A stretch of 64,000 bases of DNA from an uncultured Desulfosarcina sp. (GTDB lineage: Bacteria > Desulfobacterota > Desulfobacteria > Desulfobacterales > Desulfosarcinaceae), in contig NZ_OY764190.1 of NCBI RefSeq assembly GCF_963668215.1, positions 5,828,001-5,892,000 on the forward strand. Reading direction: 5' to 3'. This document shows, piece after piece, positions 46,921 to 56,099 of this stretch. A program made the position numbers and the translations under genes. The notes beneath the pieces are model-generated. The model saw nothing but the letters and a program-made list of their open reading frames with translations. It ran no database searches and was not told the origin of the DNA. Within the stretch, counting starts at the first letter, position 1, and the number at the start of each line of letters is the position of its first letter.

Positions 46921-49533
46921 ATGAACTCCCCATCGTCACTACCCAACCGCATCGGAAATTTATTGAAAGACACCGGCAACTTGTTTACCTGCTGGCTGCC
47001 CGAGCGCACCGGCTTTATCTCCATGTTCATCCTGCGTCGAATTTTCTCGGGCATTGGCATCAATGAGGAAATCCGGACGGTCGTTAAAAACCTTCCCGAA
47101 AATGCCGTCGTCGTCTACACCTCCAAAAACAAGAGTTACTTCGAGTTTCTCTGCTATTACACCCGCTACATGCAGGCAAAACTGCCCTACCCGCAGTTGG
47201 GGTTCGACTGCAGCGTGCGCATCTGGCAGACCCTGTCGCGTCTGATACGGATCATCATTGCCCAGATGCGTTTTTTCATGCGCCACTTCTCCTTTCGGGA
47301 CCCGTATCGCAGCGGATTCATCCGCAATGAAATCGACAAGGGCACCACCTGTTTCCTGCCACTGGTGGAAAAACGGGACTTCTACCGCCGCTTCATCAAA
47401 TCCAAGACCGACCCGATCCGTCATCTCATCGAAATCCAGCAGACCCTGGAAAGTCCCATCTGCATCGTTCCGCAGCTCATGTTTTTCAGCAAGAAACCGG
47501 TATCCACCCAGCCCACCCTGACGGATATTCTTTTCGGATCGCCCCAGAAACCGGGCATCCTGCGCCGCCTGGCAACCTTGTTCAGGAAGCCGGGCAACAT
47601 CTTTATCGAGGTATCCGATCCGGTCAACCTGAAGCAGTTCATCTCTTCGCCGGAAAACCGAGGGCGCAACAGCAGGTACCTGGCCTTAAAGCTGCGCCGC
47701 GACCTGCTCAGCCAGATCAATGCCCATCGCAGAAGCATTACCGGCCCGGCCATCAAGATGCCCGAGGAAATCAAGCAGGAAATTCTCATGGGCGAAGAGC
47801 TGCGGCAGTTTATCGATGCCTATGCCGCACGCCGGAAGCTGACCCGGCTGCAGGCCCACCGCGAGGCCATGGGATATGTGGATGAAATTGCGGCCAACTA
47901 CAGCCCTTCTTTCATCAGCATCGCCCACTGGATCATGCGGCGCTTTTTAAGCACCCTTTTCGAGTCGGTGACCTACAGCAGCGAAGCCCTGGCGGCCGTC
48001 AAAAAGGTCTCCCGCCACGGTCCGGTCATCTTTATGCCGGCGCATAAAAGCCACATGGACTCGATTCTGCTCTCCTTCACCCTGTACGACAACCACATGC
48101 CCTGCCCCCATGTTTTTGCCGGCCGCAACCTGGCCTTCTGGCCCATGGCCCCGGTATTTCGCCGGGTGGGGGCCTTTTTCGTACGGCGCAGTTTCAAGGG
48201 CGCGGTGTTCTACGCCAAGGTTTTCTCGGCTTATATATACCAGGTGCTCAAGGAAGGGTACAACATCGCCGTGTACATCGAGGGCACGCGCAGCCGCAGC
48301 GGAAAACTGCTGCAGCCCCAGTTGGGCATGCTGTCCATCCTGCTGCATGCCTATTTCGAAGGCGCCTGCCCGGACCTGACCTTCGTTCCGGTTTTTATCG
48401 CCTACGACCGCATTCCCGACGAAGGCGCCTACCTGCATGAAATCAGCGGCGGCAAGAAATCTCCGGAGAACTTCCGCCAGATGCTCAAGGCCAAAAACAT
48501 CCTGCGCAACCGCTACGGCAGGGTCCATCTGAATTTCGGCAAGCCCATGGCACTGAGCGACGTGCTGGCCGAGCAGGAACTGACCGGGGCGGTGGTCTCT
48601 TCCAAACAGCAAAATGTCCTGTGCCGAACCATCGGCGCCCGGGTGATGCACGCCATCGACGCTCAGACCGTGGTCACCCCTCAGTCCCTGGTGGCCGGCG
48701 CCCTGCTTTCCGGCGGCCGCGAGCTGGTTTCCCGGGAAGAGCTGAACTTTCGCATAGACGCGACCATGGACCTGTTTTGCGCCCAGGGGGCCTGTCTTTC
48801 GGACAACCTGGCCAACGGCCATTCCACCGCCGTGGACAACGTCCTCTTTCATTACCAGCGGCGCAAATTCATCCAGGGGGTGGATGCCAAAGCCAACGCT
48901 CAGGTTCGCCAGGACGCCTTCCGCGTCCCTGAAAATCGCCGCAACGCACTGGATTATTACAAAAACATCAGCATCTGCAATTTCATTCCGCCGGCGTTCA
49001 CTGCCCTGGCCATTTTGGGAAAAGACGCCTTTCAGTTCTCGGCCGCCGACCTTCACATCACCTACCGGCAGTTGCAGGAACTGTTTTCCGAAGAGTTCAA
49101 TGCCGACCCGGACCACCCACCGGCGTACATCGTGCGCAAAACGGTCAAAGCTTTCATCGACAACGCCATCCTGGTGCCCCATCAAACCATGCCGGACACC
49201 TACAATCTCTCTTCGGAAGGATTTCGCAAACTGGTTTTCTTCGCCGGGTTTGTGGAGCCATTCCTGGAATCCTACCGCTCGGCCCTGGTCTACTTTGCCA
49301 AAAACCGCCGCGGCCAGCACGACAAGGCCAAAATGCTAAAAAAAATGCTGGCCATCGGCAACCGCATGATCCGGCAGGGCGAGATCCATCTCCGGGAGTC
49401 CATTTCCAAGGCCAATTATGAAAACGCCATCGCGTTCTTCACGAAAAATAAGGTGAGAGGTTCCGAAGACGAAGAGCAGGTGTGGCACTGGAACCGGGTT
49501 TTGACGCATTATCAGAACCTGATTTCACGCTAA
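46921..49533 (+). CDS. plsB: glycerol-3-phosphate acyltransferase PlsB-like
   Basis: An 870-residue membrane-associated acyltransferase for the first step of phospholipid synthesis. The acyltransferase motifs are in the middle: HKSHMDSILLSF (H-x4-D, residues about 377-388), GAFFVRRSF, YIEGTRSRSGK and FVPVFIAYDRI. The C-terminal 300 residues are the helical region of PlsB. The first 290 residues look like a second, degenerate acyltransferase domain (VVYTSKNKSYFEFL in place of H-x4-D; RKPGNIFIEVSDPVNL). The stop codon overlaps the next gene's ATG by one base. Confidence 0.87.
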   Translation: MNSPSSLPNRIGNLLKDTGNLFTCWLPERTGFISMFILRRIFSGIGINEEIRTVVKNLPENAVVVYTSKNKSYFEFLCYYTRYMQAKLPYPQLGFDCSVRIWQTLSRLIRIIIAQMRFFMRHFSFRDPYRSGFIRNEIDKGTTCFLPLVEKRDFYRRFIKSKTDPIRHLIEIQQTLESPICIVPQLMFFSKKPVSTQPTLTDILFGSPQKPGILRRLATLFRKPGNIFIEVSDPVNLKQFISSPENRGRNSRYLALKLRRDLLSQINAHRRSITGPAIKMPEEIKQEILMGEELRQFIDAYAARRKLTRLQAHREAMGYVDEIAANYSPSFISIAHWIMRRFLSTLFESVTYSSEALAAVKKVSRHGPVIFMPAHKSHMDSILLSFTLYDNHMPCPHVFAGRNLAFWPMAPVFRRVGAFFVRRSFKGAVFYAKVFSAYIYQVLKEGYNIAVYIEGTRSRSGKLLQPQLGMLSILLHAYFEGACPDLTFVPVFIAYDRIPDEGAYLHEISGGKKSPENFRQMLKAKNILRNRYGRVHLNFGKPMALSDVLAEQELTGAVVSSKQQNVLCRTIGARVMHAIDAQTVVTPQSLVAGALLSGGRELVSREELNFRIDATMDLFCAQGACLSDNLANGHSTAVDNVLFHYQRRKFIQGVDAKANAQVRQDAFRVPENRRNALDYYKNISICNFIPPAFTALAILGKDAFQFSAADLHITYRQLQELFSEEFNADPDHPPAYIVRKTVKAFIDNAILVPHQTMPDTYNLSSEGFRKLVFFAGFVEPFLESYRSALVYFAKNRRGQHDKAKMLKKMLAIGNRMIRQGEIHLRESISKANYENAIAFFTKNKVRGSEDEEQVWHWNRVLTHYQNLISR

Positions 49534-50768
49534 TGCCGGTTCGAACCGGCAGGCAGCCGTCCTACGCCGCCATTACCGTGGCCATCTGTTTCGTTATCCA
49601 GGCGTTAGGCGTGGGCACCTATATCGCTTTCGGGGTCTTTTTCAATCCCCTGATGGAAGCCTTCGGCTGGTCCCGGGCTGCCATTTCCGGGGCTGCCTCG
49701 ACAGCTTTTTTCAGCATGGGGGTGTTCGGCATCCTGGTCGGCCGCCTGAACGACCGATTCGGCCCGCGCCCCATCCTGACGGTCACGGCCCTGCTGATGG
49801 GTCTGGGATGCGCCCTGATGGCACGTCTTTCGACCCTCTGGGAGCTGTACCTGTATTACGGCATTATTTTCGGCATGGGGCTCAGTGCCATAGACGTCAT
49901 TGCCCTGACCACCGTCGCCCGCTGGTTCACCCACCGCCGGGGATTCATGACCGGCATCGTCAAGGTGGGCACCGGCGCCGGACAGTTCGTGATCCCCCTG
50001 GCCGCAAGCGGTCTGATCCTTATCTATGGCTGGCGATGGAGTTTCGTATTCATTGGCGGAGGCGTTGCCCTGGTTCTGGTAACAATCGCCCAATGGATCC
50101 GCCGCGATCCCCGGGCCGCCGGTCTTACAATTCTACCTGAGGACGGCAACCCAGCTGGCGCTTCGATCTTGCCCACCTCCAGCCTTGCCTTGGGCAAATC
50201 CCTTAAAACCGTTCAATTCTGGACCATCTGCCTGGCCAATCTGTTGCTGGTCTTCTGTCTGATGATCGTCATGCTGCACATCGTGCCCCACGCCCGTGAT
50301 CTGGGGCTTGCCCCGATTCGAGCTGCCGGCGTACTCTCCACCATCGGCGCGGTGAGCATGCTGGGCCGTTTTGTCGGCGGGATGGTCATCGATCGCAGGG
50401 GCAGTAAAACGGTGATGACGGCCTGTTTCTTTTTGCTGCTCTTCGGCCTCATTTGGTTGCAGTTCGCCCATCACCCCTGGATGCTCTACCTGTTTGCTGT
50501 TGTCTACGGACTGGCCCACGGCGGTTTCTTTACCGCCATTTCTCCCCTGGTGGCCGAATGGTTCGGCATCGGTTCCCATGGAACCCTGTTCGGCATCGTC
50601 GTTTTCTTCGGCACCGCAGGCGGGTCCTTCGGCCCCCTTATCGCCGGCCACCTTTTCGACCACTGCGGCAGCTACCAGTCCACATTCCGGTTGATTACCG
50701 TCATGGCGATGATTGCCTGGGGTCTGCTGTTCTCGTTGAAACCGGTCGATAAGCGGGCTCGGAAGTAA
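49533..50768 (+). CDS. MFS transporter, OFA-like
   Basis: A 411-residue, 12-segment major facilitator. The A-loop motif GRLNDRFGPRPIL follows segment 2, and MVIDRRGSKTVM is the matching loop in the second half. FGVFFNPLMEAFGWSRAAISGA is typical of the oxalate/formate antiporter-like branch, which carries monocarboxylates. The ATG at 49533 shares its A with the plsB stop (TAATG), so translation is coupled; an earlier in-frame start would overlap plsB by 52 bp. Substrate unknown. Confidence 0.88.
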   Translation: MPVRTGRQPSYAAITVAICFVIQALGVGTYIAFGVFFNPLMEAFGWSRAAISGAASTAFFSMGVFGILVGRLNDRFGPRPILTVTALLMGLGCALMARLSTLWELYLYYGIIFGMGLSAIDVIALTTVARWFTHRRGFMTGIVKVGTGAGQFVIPLAASGLILIYGWRWSFVFIGGGVALVLVTIAQWIRRDPRAAGLTILPEDGNPAGASILPTSSLALGKSLKTVQFWTICLANLLLVFCLMIVMLHIVPHARDLGLAPIRAAGVLSTIGAVSMLGRFVGGMVIDRRGSKTVMTACFFLLLFGLIWLQFAHHPWMLYLFAVVYGLAHGGFFTAISPLVAEWFGIGSHGTLFGIVVFFGTAGGSFGPLIAGHLFDHCGSYQSTFRLITVMAMIAWGLLFSLKPVDKRARK

Positions 50769-50798
50769 CGAGTAACGACCGTTTTTTCTGTCGTTAAC

Positions 50799-50821
50799 GC
50801 CCATTCAAATCCGAAATGGGC
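50799..50821. terminator. hairpin between convergent genes, possible bidirectional terminator
   Basis: GCCCATT (50799-50805) pairs with AATGGGC (50815-50821). A second imperfect hairpin, AACGAC/GTCGTT with a T-rich loop, precedes it. The position between an MFS gene and a methyltransferase gene ending at 50875 fits a terminator, but neither side has a long T run directly after the stem. Confidence 0.4.
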
Positions 50822-50874
50822 ATTATTGGGGTCTTAAAATACTGTTTCCCGGAACGGCAGCAGTGGTCGTCCGG

Positions 50875-51747
50875 TCAGGTAACTGCATATACGAATTGGA
50901 ACATGGGCGAGACGTTACGGTTTTGGCTGGCGGCGCTAAAATAGTTTTCCTTGCATTGTTCGGGGGTGGTTTTTGTAACGCTATTGAATCCACGTTGTTT
51001 AAAAAAGGCGTTAGCAGTTCCATTGGGGATGCCGAACTGTAGCGCAGCGCCTTCGCTATCCACGAATTTGCGCAGCATCCGGGCCTCTTTCAATGGGCTG
51101 GTGCCATCCACGATGGTTGTGTCGAAAACGTCCGCCACCAGCGAACTTCCGGCAGCCGAACGTTTCCGGATAAACGCCAGCAGACCGTCAACGGCTGGCG
51201 GCGGAATATACATCAGCAAACCTTCAGCGATGAACAAGGTTTTCTGCATGCTGTCGAAACCCGCCTCAAACAGTTTTTCATCAAGCCGATCTTCTCCGAA
51301 CACCATCGGGACATAGGCCACATGGGCCGGCAGGTCTCCGAAAATCTCCCGGATAACTTCCGTTTTCACCTGCTGGGTAACGGGATGGTCGACTTCGAAT
51401 ACCCTCAATTTCTCGCTCAGGCCTCGAATACGATAGGCACGGGTGTCATAACCGGCGCCAATAATGACCATCTGTCCGAATCCTGACTGAACGGCATCGG
51501 AAACCCTCTCGTCAATATATCGGATGCGCGCGACGAGGGCACCGTTGACGCCGGGCATGATTGCCTCGTATTTGGCCCTCTCGGATTTTACCCAGTCGAT
51601 ATTTCTGACCATCTTGCGGACCTCTTCCGGGAAAAAGTACTCTGCATAGGGATCTTCAAACACCCTCTCGTTTTCCGGAAGATGCGTCTCGTTGGCCCGC
51701 AGGCCTGCGATCTGTAGCGCCATTTTTCTCGGATCTCTTTTTTGCAT
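50875..51747 (-). CDS. SAM-dependent methyltransferase, leucine-carboxyl-methyltransferase-like (TIGR00027 type)
   Basis: A 290-residue class I methyltransferase. The SAM-binding motif is VIIGAGYDTRAYR, followed by FEVDHPVTQQVK and LFIAEGLLMYIPPPAVDGLL, the pattern of the TIGR00027 family found in actinobacteria and some proteobacteria. Its substrate is not known; natural-product or protein O-methylation is possible. The ATG at 51747 has AGAGGT before it. The upstream TetR gene overlaps this start by 92 bp, so the two form one operon. Confidence 0.85.
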   Translation of the reverse strand: MQKRDPRKMALQIAGLRANETHLPENERVFEDPYAEYFFPEEVRKMVRNIDWVKSERAKYEAIMPGVNGALVARIRYIDERVSDAVQSGFGQMVIIGAGYDTRAYRIRGLSEKLRVFEVDHPVTQQVKTEVIREIFGDLPAHVAYVPMVFGEDRLDEKLFEAGFDSMQKTLFIAEGLLMYIPPPAVDGLLAFIRKRSAAGSSLVADVFDTTIVDGTSPLKEARMLRKFVDSEGAALQFGIPNGTANAFFKQRGFNSVTKTTPEQCKENYFSAASQNRNVSPMFQFVYAVT

Positions 51748-52351
51748 ATCGACCTCTTTCTGTTGATGGGGTTTGCGTCGAGGATCGGAACTGGTCGAGC
51801 AATCCCGTATAAATGGCCTGGCTACCGGATTGTATGACCGCAACAATATTGTCTGGCGTCCACGTTTCCGGCGGTGGATTGGAGGCCGAAAAGGCGAGGC
51901 CGTGGGCAAACAGCCAGCGATGCATCTGTATCTGGTAAATCTGATCCGATGTCAGCCCCTGAAAAGGGGGATACGTGGCAAGAGATTCGGTCAGCGCGTC
52001 CCAGATGGCATCGCCGTATTTTTTGAAGAGGGTGATGTGCGTTTCGTCGGTGATGCTTCTGAACAGGGATCTTTCCTCCATGGCGAAAAGAACATAGCCG
52101 ATGCCATGGTCGTGCCAGGGATTACCAGTCCTTTCCTGGATCATGTAAGCATGGAGTATATCCACAGCCCTTTTGACAATCTCTTCTTCCAACTCTTTAA
52201 TGGATTTGAAAAAGGAGTAAATCGGCCTCGACGATGTACCGAGTTCGGCAGCGAGCAAGCGCGTCGACAGCGCATCCCACCCTTTACACCTGACGATGGT
52301 AAAGGCGGATTCGATGATCTCTTCTTTTGTGAATTTGAATTTCGGCGGCAT
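51656..52351 (-). CDS. TetR-family transcriptional regulator
   Basis: A 231-residue repressor. The N-terminal DNA-binding domain (residues 8-55: FTKEEIIESAFTIVRCKGWDALSTRLLAAELGTSSRPIYSFF-type helix-turn-helix) is clear; the ligand domain is unassigned. GAGGGG precedes the ATG. The last 30 residues are basic, low-complexity and overlap the start of the methyltransferase gene by 92 bp, so the C terminus may be a read-through extension. Direct repeats 19-44 bp upstream could be its operator. It probably controls the pair. Confidence 0.85.
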   Translation of the reverse strand: MPPKFKFTKEEIIESAFTIVRCKGWDALSTRLLAAELGTSSRPIYSFFKSIKELEEEIVKRAVDILHAYMIQERTGNPWHDHGIGYVLFAMEERSLFRSITDETHITLFKKYGDAIWDALTESLATYPPFQGLTSDQIYQIQMHRWLFAHGLAFSASNPPPETWTPDNIVAVIQSGSQAIYTGLLDQFRSSTQTPSTERGRYAKKRSEKNGATDRRPAGQRDASSGKREGV

Positions 52352-52369
52352 TGACCCCTCTTTTTTTAC

Positions 52370-52395
52370 GCATCATATGTTATGCATCATGTGTT
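52370..52395 (-). promoter_or_regulatory. direct repeats, candidate TetR operator
   Basis: GCATCATATGTT (52370-52381) and GCATCATGTGTT (52384-52395) are 12-base direct repeats with one mismatch, 14 bp apart, so on the same face of about 1.3 helical turns. They stand 19-44 bp upstream of the TetR start codon, where an autoregulatory site is expected. Confidence 0.45.
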
Positions 52396-52518
52396 GCTTA
52401 TCAAAGATCATTGATGCCTGCAACCGTAATATGATCGAATAAGCAGGTCGGATCATCCCAAACGGAAGGATAGCGATGATTAACCGATATCCCTCAACGC
52501 TATTGTCCTAAACCGTCC

Positions 52519-52534
52519 TGGCACCATAACTGCA
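52519..52534 (+). promoter_or_regulatory. candidate sigma-54 promoter
   Basis: TGGCACCATAACTGCA has GG and GC exactly 10 bases apart and matches the -24/-12 consensus except for one T. A start near 52545 would lead into the gene at 52669 after about 124 nt. The rest of 52396-52668 contains nothing else recognisable. Confidence 0.55.
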
Positions 52535-52668
52535 GTCTTTCTCGGGTACGAATGCCGGTAAAGCCATGGGATCGAAAAATTTCCATACCCGGAAATGCCG
52601 ATCGAGCCCCTGTCCTTCCGGTGCTCAGGTTGAATAAACGGCTCCATCACCATTGCTCAGGATTGTCC

Positions 52669-53193
52669 ATGTTCACCTTGTTCCGCTACAAAAAAAACGG
52701 CCTGCCTTATGGTTTGATCGCTGTGCACGAGTTTTTGGCCCGCGATATGTTCAGCTATTTTGAGACCGGTCGCTTCGTGAAAAATCAGGTCCGCAAGGCC
52801 CGCAAATCGCTCAAGGGCGCTCTTCGATTCGCGAAAAAAAAGCAGACCTACCCCAGCAACAAAACCACTGAACTGCTGAATGCTTTAGCGCAAATCGATG
52901 ATGAAATAACATACACCCAAAAAGCCATCCGAACCGCCTTCGAGGAGGCGGAGACCATCCTCACGACAATCCGTCAAGAAAAGGTCGGCGACCTCCTACC
53001 CCTGATCGAAAAAGCCCGCGAACATTTTAAGAAGCGTGATCTTCATGGCGGCATGGACATGCTGAAAGAGGCTCAGTCAAAATTGAGCAATCCATATCTT
53101 CCCCAAAGCCGCAATGCACTGCTCGGCGGCCTGGACAGCCAGGTCAAACAACTCAAAAAGGAGCTTTTGCTACGGAAAAACGGACGCTCATAA
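52669..53193 (+). CDS. hypothetical coiled-coil protein
   Basis: A 174-residue, very basic protein (many Lys/Arg) with no recognised domain. Residues about 35-75 and 90-160 are predicted-looking amphipathic helices (NQVRKARKSLKGALRFAKKK, KVGDLLPLIEKAREHF). There is no signal peptide or membrane segment. The ATG at 52669 with AGGA upstream is preferred; the frame is open 117 bp further upstream but that part is not gene-like. A sigma-54-type promoter lies ahead. Function unknown. Confidence 0.6.
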   Translation: MFTLFRYKKNGLPYGLIAVHEFLARDMFSYFETGRFVKNQVRKARKSLKGALRFAKKKQTYPSNKTTELLNALAQIDDEITYTQKAIRTAFEEAETILTTIRQEKVGDLLPLIEKAREHFKKRDLHGGMDMLKEAQSKLSNPYLPQSRNALLGGLDSQVKQLKKELLLRKNGRS

Positions 53194-53270
53194 AAAAACG
53201 ATGGGAAATCATTTGAAAAGGGGGGCAAAGAAAATCAGGCGGCGAATCGTCCGCTCAACCCGGATCGGGA

Positions 53271-54776
53271 TCAGGCGACCCCGTCCAATACACACAGACC
53301 CTTAAAACTCGTCGTATTGCGACCCTTCTTTTTTGACTGGTACAATGCGTTGTCGGCAGAGCAGATCATGTTTTCCTTGTTGGTGTTCGTCATCCCATTT
53401 TCCCAAAGGGTTACCCCGAAACTCGCTGTAACGCTAACATATTTACTGTCTACCGCGATTTGCATGGAAGCGATCTGCTTACGAATCCGCTCGGCAAGCG
53501 TAACAACGCCTTTCATTTCCGTCTCGGGCAGGATAATGGCGAACTCCTCACCACCGTAACGTGCGACCATATCGGATTCCCTTACGGTGAGAAGTGCGAT
53601 TTCCGCCACCTTTTTGAGAACCATGTCACCGACCAGATGTCCATGTGTATCGTTGACTTTTTTGAAATGATCCAAATCGAAAATGATCAGCGAAAGATCA
53701 CGCTGGTAACGCATGGCCCGGTTGACTTCCTTTTCCAGTTGTTCCTGGAAGTAACGGTGATTGTAAAGCCCCGTCAATCCATCGCGGAAGGCCATCTCGC
53801 TGAGCCTTTGATTCGCCTTTTTCAGTTCTGCCTTGGCGTACTCCAACTCCCGCACCAACTGTTCGTAGGATAAATTTACTTTTCCAAGTTCTTCTTTGGC
53901 CTCATAAAGAATCTCGGAAAGCGGTTGCATGTCTCCGGGATCGATATCGAAAAACGATATGATTTCAACGCTATGGGAGGCAACCTGATCAACCAGCTCA
54001 GTGATTTCGGACGAATCGATGCCATAAAGGGTTCTGAAAGCGGACTTCACCTGACTCAATTTTTTCTGTCTTTGGTCCCCGTGGTAAAGCGATGAAAGCT
54101 TGTCCGACAGGTTGAGGATTTCCTCGGCCGTGCCATCCCCACTGCCATCGATGCTTTTGCCGTGGTGGCTGCCGACCGGTTCGCAAATGCTATCCGGAAG
54201 GCCCCAATAGCGAAGCACCTCCATACCGATTTCCTGGTGATCGAACCCGAAGATCTTTTTTTCAAGGTCTATCGCGTTCGATTTTGAACGCTTTTTTTCC
54301 TCCAGGACTTTAAGATATTCTTGCGGGTCGCTTAGATACAAGATGACAACCCCGATATCCTGAAGCAATCCCGTGACAAAAATGTCGTCGCTCTTCTTCC
54401 CGATCAGGGATGCGATCAAATCGGCACTGACCGCTGCTGTCACGGATCTCTTCCAGAAGTAATCGAAATCGAAGGAATCGTCTGAATCGGCATTCAGCTC
54501 ATTGGCAATGACAAAGGAAAGCGCGATATTTTTCAACGCATTGAAACCAAGAACGGTCAGCGCCCGCTGAATGGTATCGATCTTCGAAGGAATGGCGTAC
54601 ATGGGGGAGTTGGCTGCTCTCAATACTTTGGAAGTCAGCGCAGGATCCGCCATGATGATCCTTGACAGCTCATCGAAGGACGTTTCTTCTTTTTTTACCG
54701 CCTCGATGATGCGGACGGCGATCGCCGGAGGCGATGGCAGCTTGATATTACCGAAGTCCTTGTCCACAGCCGTCAT
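53271..54776 (-). CDS. HDOD-GGDEF protein, probable diguanylate cyclase
   Basis: A 501-residue signalling protein. Residues about 10-210 form an HDOD domain (LPSPPAIAVRIIEAVKKEE, IIMADPALTSKVLRAANSPMY, TGLLQDIGVVILYL, GFDHQEIGMEVLRYWGLP). A coiled coil (about 280-325) leads into a GGDEF domain with DGLTGLYNHRYF and an intact active-site GGEEF at 408-412. The inhibitory I-site RESD stands five residues before it, so product feedback is expected. It should make c-di-GMP, the ligand of the riboswitch at 24413. The ATG at 54776 with AGGA upstream is preferred to a GTG 30 bp earlier. Confidence 0.9.
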   Translation of the reverse strand: MTAVDKDFGNIKLPSPPAIAVRIIEAVKKEETSFDELSRIIMADPALTSKVLRAANSPMYAIPSKIDTIQRALTVLGFNALKNIALSFVIANELNADSDDSFDFDYFWKRSVTAAVSADLIASLIGKKSDDIFVTGLLQDIGVVILYLSDPQEYLKVLEEKKRSKSNAIDLEKKIFGFDHQEIGMEVLRYWGLPDSICEPVGSHHGKSIDGSGDGTAEEILNLSDKLSSLYHGDQRQKKLSQVKSAFRTLYGIDSSEITELVDQVASHSVEIISFFDIDPGDMQPLSEILYEAKEELGKVNLSYEQLVRELEYAKAELKKANQRLSEMAFRDGLTGLYNHRYFQEQLEKEVNRAMRYQRDLSLIIFDLDHFKKVNDTHGHLVGDMVLKKVAEIALLTVRESDMVARYGGEEFAIILPETEMKGVVTLAERIRKQIASMQIAVDSKYVSVTASFGVTLWENGMTNTNKENMICSADNALYQSKKKGRNTTSFKGLCVLDGVA

Positions 54777-54910
54777 GTTTGAGATCCTTTGGATGTCTTC
54801 GGACACAGATGGTCAACCATGGAGCGACCGTAATGGAAAATTGAAATACCTTTTGTTAAATATCGGCAAGATTCGCCGCATCTTTAAGAAAACTTGGCGG
54901 CCATGATCTT

Positions 54911-55630
54911 CTACCGCAAACGCCCTGAAAACCGCCGCCGGCCACGCACCTTCTTTTTCCGAACGACTTCCAGGGAATCGTAGATCTTGATGCGGGTCTT
55001 GCGTTTCAACTCCTTGATCGTTTTGGGATCCGGCTCGTTCTGCAGGGTCGCCAGGCAGTCGGGGCAAAGTGCCACAACGTTTTTGATGGAATGTTCGCCA
55101 TCGGCGTCCAGGGGAGTGATGTGGAAGGGCTGCAGGTCCGGTTGGCCGGATGCCGCATCGCAATTCTTGCCGCAGTTTTCGCAGCACATGCGGGATCGGC
55201 GCAGGACGGTTTCAAACACCTTTTTCTTGCGGTTGAACGGCTGGGTTCCGTCGGCGGTCTCCTTCCACGGTTTCCCGGGAGCCGGTTTTTCGATGATGTG
55301 CCGGGGGGCTTCCGGCTGGCGCCTGCGAAAACGGGCGGCATCGGAACGGGATGTGGGTTTTTGTTCCGTCCCGAGGTTGGCAGGTTCCGTTGGAGCGTCG
55401 GATAGGGACTTTCCGGGAGCGGTTTCTTTTCTGCGTTTGCGGACAACAACGTTTTTGGCGCTGCCGCCTTCCGCACGGTTTGTGGAGACTGATTTGAGCC
55501 ACAAACTCCGGTTTTCTTTCTGCAGACGCTGTTTGAGATCTTCGTAGGTTTCATCTGCGGCGAACTTGACGTTCATTTCGCGCAGCATCTGCTGAATTTC
55601 CAGTTTGCTCAGTGTCATCTTATCTGTCAC
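54911..55630 (-). CDS. HNH-like zinc-binding protein with a basic linker
   Basis: A 239-residue protein of three parts: an N-terminal helical segment (LSKLEIQQMLREMNVKFAADETYEDLKQRL, SAP-like), a long disordered basic linker, and a C-terminal zinc-binding HNH-like domain (CCENCGKNCDAASG, then FHITPLDADGEHSIKNVVALCPDC). The two CxxC pairs and the HITPL/N pattern are those of HNH nucleases, but the final His of the motif is not obvious. Nucleic acid binding is likely; nuclease activity uncertain. The start could be GTG 55630 or ATG 55618; neither has a clear ribosome-binding site. Confidence 0.7.
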   Translation of the reverse strand: MTDKMTLSKLEIQQMLREMNVKFAADETYEDLKQRLQKENRSLWLKSVSTNRAEGGSAKNVVVRKRRKETAPGKSLSDAPTEPANLGTEQKPTSRSDAARFRRRQPEAPRHIIEKPAPGKPWKETADGTQPFNRKKKVFETVLRRSRMCCENCGKNCDAASGQPDLQPFHITPLDADGEHSIKNVVALCPDCLATLQNEPDPKTIKELKRKTRIKIYDSLEVVRKKKVRGRRRFSGRLR

Positions 55631-55938
55631 TCATATTTTAAAATAGCGGCGCTTTTTTAAAAGCGTTGGAACCATGGGAACACCACCCCGGCAACCTCTT
55701 GTGGCAAAGGGATCGATGATTACAACAAGTGACTGCCGGATGCAAATCTTTTTCGATCATTTTGGGTTTTATGGACCGGGCCACATTGCCGATAATCGAT
55801 CACTGGGATGACCGGCACAAAATCGTTTGTGCAAAAAAATGCACTAACGGGAGCGCACCTGGTTGCCTGGTGTATCGTTCGCTTATGTGCTATCGGGACC
55901 GCGTATGGGTCTTTTTTCACCACCCGAAAAGTTGTTTT

Positions 55939-55966
55939 TTGTTATTTTTTCATATCGTTATACAAT
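55939..55966 (+). promoter_or_regulatory. possible sigma-70 promoter of the membrane protein/VWA pair
   Basis: TTGTTA (55939-55944) and TACAAT (55961-55966) are 16 bp apart in an AT-rich stretch, giving a leader of about 130 nt. The remainder of the gap 55631-56099 shows no gene; its frame is open far upstream of the real start but without conserved sequence. Confidence 0.35.
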
Positions 55967-56099
55967 CATTCGCGTGATTTTGACTGGAACCGTCGCGGCG
56001 GCAGAAGGAACAAGGCGTAGTGAGGAAAACCCGGCGGCATGCGAATTGCTCTATTCGGATAAGGATAGGATGCAAAACCAACTACGATTGGAGGATATC

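Noticed and set aside
55863..56099. Upstream in-frame extension of the membrane protein at 56100
   Set aside because: No gene-like sequence, and GGAGG marks the ATG at 56100 as the start.
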